Shown here: piece after piece, positions 28,356 through 32,628 of the stretch
How the letters are laid out: every line of letters begins with the position of its first letter
Numbering within the stretch: the first letter of the stretch is position 1
Assembly (NCBI GenBank): GCA_029261135.1
Contig: JAJDBX010000011.1
Span: 1-32,628 of the forward strand
DNA length: 32,628 nucleotides
Source of the DNA: Nitrospirota bacterium
GTDB taxonomy: Bacteria; Nitrospirota; Nitrospiria; SBBL01; JAADHI01
Direction of reading: 5' to 3'
Translations under genes and position numbers: made by a program
The notes under the pieces: model-generated
The model's input: only the letters and a program-made list of their open reading frames with translations
Told to the model about the DNA's origin: nothing
The model's database searches: none

Positions 28356-28979
28356 ATGTTGTATCAATTTGCCCATGTTCTTGTCTTCTTTCTTGCTAAA
28401 ATATGTTTCTCGCTACGGATTGAGGGTGTTGAAAATGTGCCCAAAGTGGGTGGAGTGATTGTATCAGCAAATCACAACAGCTACTTCGATATTCCACTTC
28501 TGGGTTGTGCATTGCCAAGGCCCGCAGATAATATTGCGAAAAGTGAATTATTTAAAAATAAAATCCTGGGTCATTTTTTTAGAAAACTGGGTGGCTTTCC
28601 GATTCGCCGTGGGAAAGCAGATCGCCTGGCGATGAATGAATCGATTCATCGCCTAAAACAAGGTCGGCTTCTGTCTTATTATCCTGAAGGAACACGGAGC
28701 AAGGATGGCAACCTTCAATCGGGCAAACCCGGCATTGGTAAAGTGGTTGTTGAATCGGGTGTGAAGGTTGTCCCTGCCTATATCCAAGGAACGCATCGGG
28801 TACGCCTTTTTCATTCCGTCAGGATTCGCTTTGGAAAGCCAATCGATTTCTCAGAACAGATTGAAACCGCAAAGAAAGAAGGGATGCATAGCAAAACACT
28901 TTATGGTACAATCTCGACCAAAGTGATGAAGGAAATTTCTGCTTTAAATGATGAACATCAGGATACAAATAAGACATAG
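28356..28979 (+). CDS. plsC: 1-acyl-sn-glycerol-3-phosphate acyltransferase
   Basis: 207 residues from ATG 28356. It acylates lysophosphatidic acid to phosphatidic acid at the inner membrane. The N-terminal hydrophobic helix (residues 2-19) anchors it; the catalytic NHNSYFD (His40, Asp45), FPIRRGK, YPEGTRSKDG (110-119) and VVPAYIQGTHRV blocks are complete. No good ribosome-binding site precedes this ATG: the strong AGGAGAT at 28324-28330 serves an ATG at 28331 in another frame, giving a 22-codon open frame that overlaps the plsC start. The start is chosen because it matches the family N-terminus. Confidence 0.92.
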   Translation: MLYQFAHVLVFFLAKICFSLRIEGVENVPKVGGVIVSANHNSYFDIPLLGCALPRPADNIAKSELFKNKILGHFFRKLGGFPIRRGKADRLAMNESIHRLKQGRLLSYYPEGTRSKDGNLQSGKPGIGKVVVESGVKVVPAYIQGTHRVRLFHSVRIRFGKPIDFSEQIETAKKEGMHSKTLYGTISTKVMKEISALNDEHQDTNKT

Positions 28980-29004
28980 GGTTTGTTCCTAATTAAAGGG
29001 TTTT

Positions 29005-29010
29005 GGAGGA
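29005..29010 (+). promoter_or_regulatory. Ribosome-binding site supporting ATG 29015 of ispH
   Basis: GGAGGA lies four bases before ATG 29015, which excludes the in-frame TTG at 29003 as the start. Confidence 0.7.
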
Positions 29011-29014
29011 TTTG

Positions 29015-29857
29015 ATGGAAGTCGTACTTGCGGAACATGCGGGTTTTTGTTTTGGTGTAAAGCGAGCTGTGAAGATGGCCGATGATGCGGCCAGTACTCA
29101 TGACACCGTTCAAAGCCTCGGCCCCTTGATTCACAACCCTCAAGTGGTGAATCAGCTTTCCGAAAAGGGGGTTCGTCGTGTCGATTCCCTTGACGAAATT
29201 GATGAAGGTGTGGTCATTTTTCGATCTCATGGTGTTTCTTCTCCAAACTTAATGGATGAAGCCTTAGAGAAAGGATTGAAGGTGGTGGATGCCACTTGTC
29301 CTTTTGTGACCAACGCGCAACGTTATGCCAAGCAACTGGTCAATGAGGGTTACCAAGTGGTGATGATTGGGGATGGCCAACACCCTGAAGCCAAGAGTGT
29401 CCTGGGGCATGCGGGTGGAGAGATCCTGGTCACCGAATCGTTTGAAGAAATTAAAGCGATGTTGAACCGCTTTACAAAACGGAGGCTGGGGATTATATCC
29501 CAAACAACACAGACCTATAGAAAGTTTTCAGAAATTGTCGTACAATGCCTGGAAATCTGTGAGGAAGTAAAGGTTTTTAACACGATCTGCTACGCAACAG
29601 AAGATAGGCAGACTGAGGCAGAAGCCTTAGCACATAAGGTGCAAGCAATGGTGGTGGTTGGAGGTAGAAATTCGGCAAATACAACACATCTAGCAGACAT
29701 CTGTCGTAACAATGATGTCCCTGTTTATCATATTGAGACAGCTGATGAGATTAAGGTGGATTGGTTTCCATCAATTGAGTCGGTGGGTGTGACTGCGGGT
29801 GCCTCGACACCGGATTGGATTATTAACAATGTTGTTGATTCTTTAAAAAGAATGTAA
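29015..29857 (+). CDS. ispH: 4-hydroxy-3-methylbut-2-enyl diphosphate reductase
   Basis: 280 residues from ATG 29015. Last step of the MEP isoprenoid pathway: reductive dehydration of HMBPP to IPP and DMAPP with a [4Fe-4S] cluster. The three cluster cysteines are present at 12 (AGFCFGVKRAV), 95 (VDATCPFV) and 192 (NTICYATEDRQ). Substrate-binding elements LIHNPQVV with His40, HPEAKSVLGHAGG with His123, SQTTQT and GGRNSANTTHLADIC are intact. The length is normal for the family. It lies 35 bases after plsC and 20 before rpsA in one operon. Confidence 0.98.
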   Translation: MEVVLAEHAGFCFGVKRAVKMADDAASTHDTVQSLGPLIHNPQVVNQLSEKGVRRVDSLDEIDEGVVIFRSHGVSSPNLMDEALEKGLKVVDATCPFVTNAQRYAKQLVNEGYQVVMIGDGQHPEAKSVLGHAGGEILVTESFEEIKAMLNRFTKRRLGIISQTTQTYRKFSEIVVQCLEICEEVKVFNTICYATEDRQTEAEALAHKVQAMVVVGGRNSANTTHLADICRNNDVPVYHIETADEIKVDWFPSIESVGVTAGASTPDWIINNVVDSLKRM

Positions 29858-29877
29858 CCAAGGAGAAGAACATTCTC

Positions 29878-31650
29878 ATGACCAAAGTGAAAAGAAAAAG
29901 AGCATTTGAATCAGACGAAATCACCGAGGAAGAACGTCAAAATCGGGTTGAGCAGGAAGCCCTCTATGCTGAAACTTTTAAAGATAAAGAGCAGGGTTCT
30001 GTGCTTGAGGGAACAATTCTCGCTTTTGAAGGCGGAGATGTCTTGGTGGATGTCGGCTACAAATCTGAAGGGATGATCCCAAAAGAAGAATTTAAGCCCG
30101 AAGAATATGCAGAACTTGAGATTGGTAGTAAATTGCTCGTTTATTTAGAAGAACGTGAGGATGCAGATGGCAATATTGTCTTGTCAAAAGAAAAGGCAGA
30201 TCGAATGCGGATCTGGAAAGAAATAGAAGAGATTTATAACAAAGAAGCCATTGTGGAAGCCAAAGTCCTTTCTCGAATTAAAGGCGGCATGATTGTTGAT
30301 ATTGGCGTAAAGGCTTTTCTTCCGGGTTCTCAAATTGATCTTCGCCCTGTTCGTAACCTTGAGCGCCTCATTGGTGAAACCTATCCGATGAAGATTATTA
30401 AGATGAATCACAAGCGGGGTAATATTGTCGTTTCCCGTCGTGTTCTCCTTGAGGAATCACGTGATAAACGTAGAGAACTGACTCTTTCATCTCTTCAAGA
30501 AGGTCAAGTCATCGAAGGAGCGGTCAAGAATATTACAGAATATGGTGCTTTTATTGATTTAGGCGGTATCGATGGGCTTTTGCATATTACGGATATGTCA
30601 TGGGGACGTGTGGGGCACCCCTCAGAACTCTACATGGTTGGCGACAAAGTTTCTGTGGTTGTGTTGAAATATGATAAAAGCTCAGGCCGCGTTTCACTGG
30701 GGACAAAGCAGAAAACACCGGATCCCTGGGGAGGTGTTGAAACAAAGTATGCGCCAGATACAAAAATTGTGGGGAAGGTTGTCAGTTTAACCGATTACGG
30801 CGCGTTTGTTGAACTTGAGCCGGGAATCGAAGGATTGGTGCATATCTCTCAAATGTCATGGGCGCATGAAGTTAAACATCCTTCACGGATTGTTTCTGTT
30901 GGAGAGATGGTCGGTGCTGTTATTTTAAGTGTTGATCGGAAAGGGCGGAAAATTTCCCTGGGCATGAAACAAATTGAGCCAAATCCTTGGGATCTTGTTG
31001 AAAAACAATACGCCCCAGGAACAAAAATCGTTGGAAAAGAAATTAAGAGCATTACCGATTTTGGCGTTTTTGTCGGGCTTGAAGAAGGCATTGATGGTTT
31101 GATCCATATATCTGATATTTCCTGGACACGTCATATCAAACATCCCTCTGAAGTCTTCAAAAAAGGGGATGTAATTGATGTGGTGGTGCTTAAAGTGGAT
31201 AGAGACAAAGAACGCATCTCCATCGGTTACAAGCAGTTGACCTCTGATCCCTGGGAACAGGATATTCCTAAAAGATTTAAGAAAGGTGCCAGTGTAAAAG
31301 GTAAAGTCACAAAAATTACCGATTTTGGCATTTTTATTGAACTTGAAGAAGGGATTGAAGGCCTCGTTCATATCAGTGAAACAGGGGTTGAACCGCCTAA
31401 ACGGGTTGAAGATGTTTACCACATCGGGAGTGATGTCGAAGCAAAAATTGCCCGCGTTGACTTAGGTGAACGAAAGATTGCACTAACCATAAAAGGCTTA
31501 AGTCGTGATGAAGATAAGAGTGCATTAGACACCTTTCATCGGAAACAGGGGGATTTAGATCAATCTCTTGGTGCGATGATTGCCAACAAGATAAAAGAAA
31601 AAAGTGATGCTGCGCCAGTGCCAGTAGAGGAAGAGAAAGCAGTAGAATAG
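29878..31650 (+). CDS. rpsA: 30S ribosomal protein S1, six S1 domains
   Basis: 590 residues from ATG 29878; AAGGAG upstream is 12 bases away, somewhat far. S1 holds mRNA on the small subunit and unfolds structured leaders. Six OB-fold repeats lie at about residues 39-105, 121-188, 208-276, 295-364, 382-451 and 469-539. Repeats 3 to 6 share the typical G-x-V-x-x-I/L-T-D/E-Y/F-G-x-F-V/I-x-L-x-x-G-I-x-G-L-x-H-I-S pattern; repeats 1 and 2 are divergent, as in other S1 proteins where they bind the ribosome. The N-terminus is basic and the tail acidic. Full-length Gram-negative type; followed by a long perfect hairpin. Confidence 0.98.
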   Translation: MTKVKRKRAFESDEITEEERQNRVEQEALYAETFKDKEQGSVLEGTILAFEGGDVLVDVGYKSEGMIPKEEFKPEEYAELEIGSKLLVYLEEREDADGNIVLSKEKADRMRIWKEIEEIYNKEAIVEAKVLSRIKGGMIVDIGVKAFLPGSQIDLRPVRNLERLIGETYPMKIIKMNHKRGNIVVSRRVLLEESRDKRRELTLSSLQEGQVIEGAVKNITEYGAFIDLGGIDGLLHITDMSWGRVGHPSELYMVGDKVSVVVLKYDKSSGRVSLGTKQKTPDPWGGVETKYAPDTKIVGKVVSLTDYGAFVELEPGIEGLVHISQMSWAHEVKHPSRIVSVGEMVGAVILSVDRKGRKISLGMKQIEPNPWDLVEKQYAPGTKIVGKEIKSITDFGVFVGLEEGIDGLIHISDISWTRHIKHPSEVFKKGDVIDVVVLKVDRDKERISIGYKQLTSDPWEQDIPKRFKKGASVKGKVTKITDFGIFIELEEGIEGLVHISETGVEPPKRVEDVYHIGSDVEAKIARVDLGERKIALTIKGLSRDEDKSALDTFHRKQGDLDQSLGAMIANKIKEKSDAAPVPVEEEKAVE

Positions 31651-31656
31651 TTTCTT

Positions 31657-31697
31657 GTCTTAACCTGGAAGGTCCAGAAGGCCTTCCAGGTTAAGAC
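31657..31697 (+). terminator. Long perfect hairpin after rpsA, terminator-like but without a U-run
   Basis: GTCTTAACCTGGAAGG (31657-31672) and its exact complement (31682-31697) form a 16-base stem with a nine-base loop, seven bases after the rpsA stop. No T-run follows, so it may be a 3' stabiliser, a processing site or a Rho-linked stop rather than an intrinsic terminator. It would lower sppA expression relative to rpsA. Confidence 0.5.
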
Positions 31698-31722
31698 CAA
31701 CTGACAAAGTTAGGCGAAATTG

Positions 31723-32610
31723 ATGCAGCGTAAATCTATTCTGATTGGCAGCCTTTATTTTCTTCTTTTTTCATTTCTTTTTTTTCTATTTTCCTATTTT
31801 TTTGTTTCAAATGATGATTCCCCATCGGGATGGGGCGCTCAGGATAAAATCGCGTTAATCCGAGTTGAAGGGGTGATTACTGATTCCCGTAAAATTATCC
31901 AAGAGCTTCGGCGTTATCGGAAAGATCCAAATATTAAAGCGATTTTGATTCGTGTGGATAGCCCCGGTGGGGCAGTGGCACCTTCCCAGGAAATTTATGA
32001 TGAACTGATCGATATCCAAAAAGAGGGGGTAACGAAGGTTATTACCTCCATGGGAACCGTTGCTGCATCTGGTGGATATTACATTGCCAGTGCAACAGAC
32101 CTTATTTTTGCAAACCCCGGTACTTTGACAGGTAGTATTGGGGTTATTATGGAACTCACCAATGTCGAGGGTCTGCTTCAAAAAATAGGTATTGAGGGGA
32201 TCACCATTAAAAGTGGTGAAAATAAAGACGTCGGTTCTCCTTTTCGAAAAATGACAACAAGAGAGCGGGCCTTGCTGCAAAGTGTTTTAGATGATGTGCA
32301 TGGCCAGTTTATTGAAGCCGTGGCTCAGGGTCGTTCACTCGAAATTGAAACGGTTCGAAAACTTGCTGATGGACGAATTTTTACAGGTCGCCAGGCCATG
32401 GCTGTTGGCTTGGTTGATGAAATGGGTAGCCTTCAAGCGGCGATAGAAAAACTGGCCGAAATGGTTGGGATTGAGGGAGAACCCCATATCGTGGAAACGA
32501 AGGAAAAGACGCCTTTGCTCGAATTTTTAGAGGCTCGGTTTTGGGGAAGCATACAAAATACCAAGCTCCCGATATCATCAATTGGGATGCATTATCTATT
32601 TTCTTTTTAA
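31723..32610 (+). CDS. sppA: Signal peptide peptidase SppA (short, single-domain type)
   Basis: 295 residues from ATG 31723 (a TTG directly before it adds one residue). One N-terminal membrane helix (residues 6-28) anchors it in the inner membrane with the protease domain in the periplasm. The S49 domain carries DSPGG (79-83), the catalytic Ser116 in AASGGYYIAS and the general base Lys168 in SGENKDVGSPFR, 52 residues apart as in Bacillus SppA. GSIGV and GRIFTGRQA are also present. It degrades signal peptides left after export. The short form lacks the duplicated N-terminal domain of E. coli SppA. It is separated from rpsA by the long hairpin. Confidence 0.95.
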   Translation: MQRKSILIGSLYFLLFSFLFFLFSYFFVSNDDSPSGWGAQDKIALIRVEGVITDSRKIIQELRRYRKDPNIKAILIRVDSPGGAVAPSQEIYDELIDIQKEGVTKVITSMGTVAASGGYYIASATDLIFANPGTLTGSIGVIMELTNVEGLLQKIGIEGITIKSGENKDVGSPFRKMTTRERALLQSVLDDVHGQFIEAVAQGRSLEIETVRKLADGRIFTGRQAMAVGLVDEMGSLQAAIEKLAEMVGIEGEPHIVETKEKTPLLEFLEARFWGSIQNTKLPISSIGMHYLFSF

Positions 32611-32628
32611 GCGTGGGGATTCAACTCG

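Noticed and set aside
30925-31422. 165-codon minus-strand frame inside rpsA
   Set aside because: It is the mirror of the repeated S1 domains, hence its length and Phe/Asn-rich repetition; not a gene.

Overview
This 32.6 kb window is a Gram-negative bacterial chromosome segment of moderate, slightly AT-leaning composition. Evidence for the cell type includes a CBM9/DUF5916 outer-membrane barrel protein, AMIN-domain and RND/MMPL envelope proteins, and the operon pheA-hisC-aroF-tyrA-aroA-cmk-plsC-ispH-rpsA-sppA. That gene order, a TPP-riboswitch thiC with a Thi4-type thiazole synthase, and a PEP-CTERM-type CPBP protease best suit a Nitrospirota-like or related lineage. This placement is inference; no 16S rRNA is present.

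Layout. 1-510: 3' part of an EAL (c-di-GMP phosphodiesterase) gene. 876-2033: exported PQQ-type sugar dehydrogenase, convergent with an RND/MMPL exporter (2046-4520, minus). 4521-5251: no confident gene. 5252-6268: two-AMIN lipoprotein-like protein. 6422-13378: a membrane-stress/polyamine cluster of K+ channel with RCK domain, YbjN-like protein, PspA/IM30, DUF4178, DUF350, two small membrane proteins and a membrane-fused spermidine synthase. A frameshifted foreign gene with a decayed attC-like tail interrupts it after pspA. 13439-16153: exported SNase-fold protein and the outer-membrane protein. 16154-16990: accessory patch with a DUF2834 gene framed by integron-type sites, a remnant of an oxidoreductase gene and tRNA-Phe. 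17028-20304 (minus): riboswitch-controlled thiC-thi4-ppiC. 20372-22029: CPBP protease and a secreted protein with two similar modules. 22192-32610: aromatic amino acid, nucleotide, lipid, isoprenoid and ribosomal operon.

Functional picture. thiC and thi4 make the two halves of thiamin under TPP control. pheA, hisC, aroF, tyrA and aroA cover entry to and exit from the shikimate pathway. cmk, plsC, ispH, rpsA and sppA are housekeeping genes. The psp/polyamine cluster is the most system-like part: its members (channel, coiled-coil membrane guard, DUF350 membrane protein, aminopropyltransferase) suggest a joint response to membrane or ion stress. Related clusters exist (for example E. coli yjfIJKLMC), so it is a variant and not wholly new.

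The least expected items are two integron-cassette-like insertions with no integrase in view, a Thi4 with His where the suicidal Cys would be, an SNase-fold protein with Lys where the catalytic Glu would be, and an EAL domain with KIA in place of KID.
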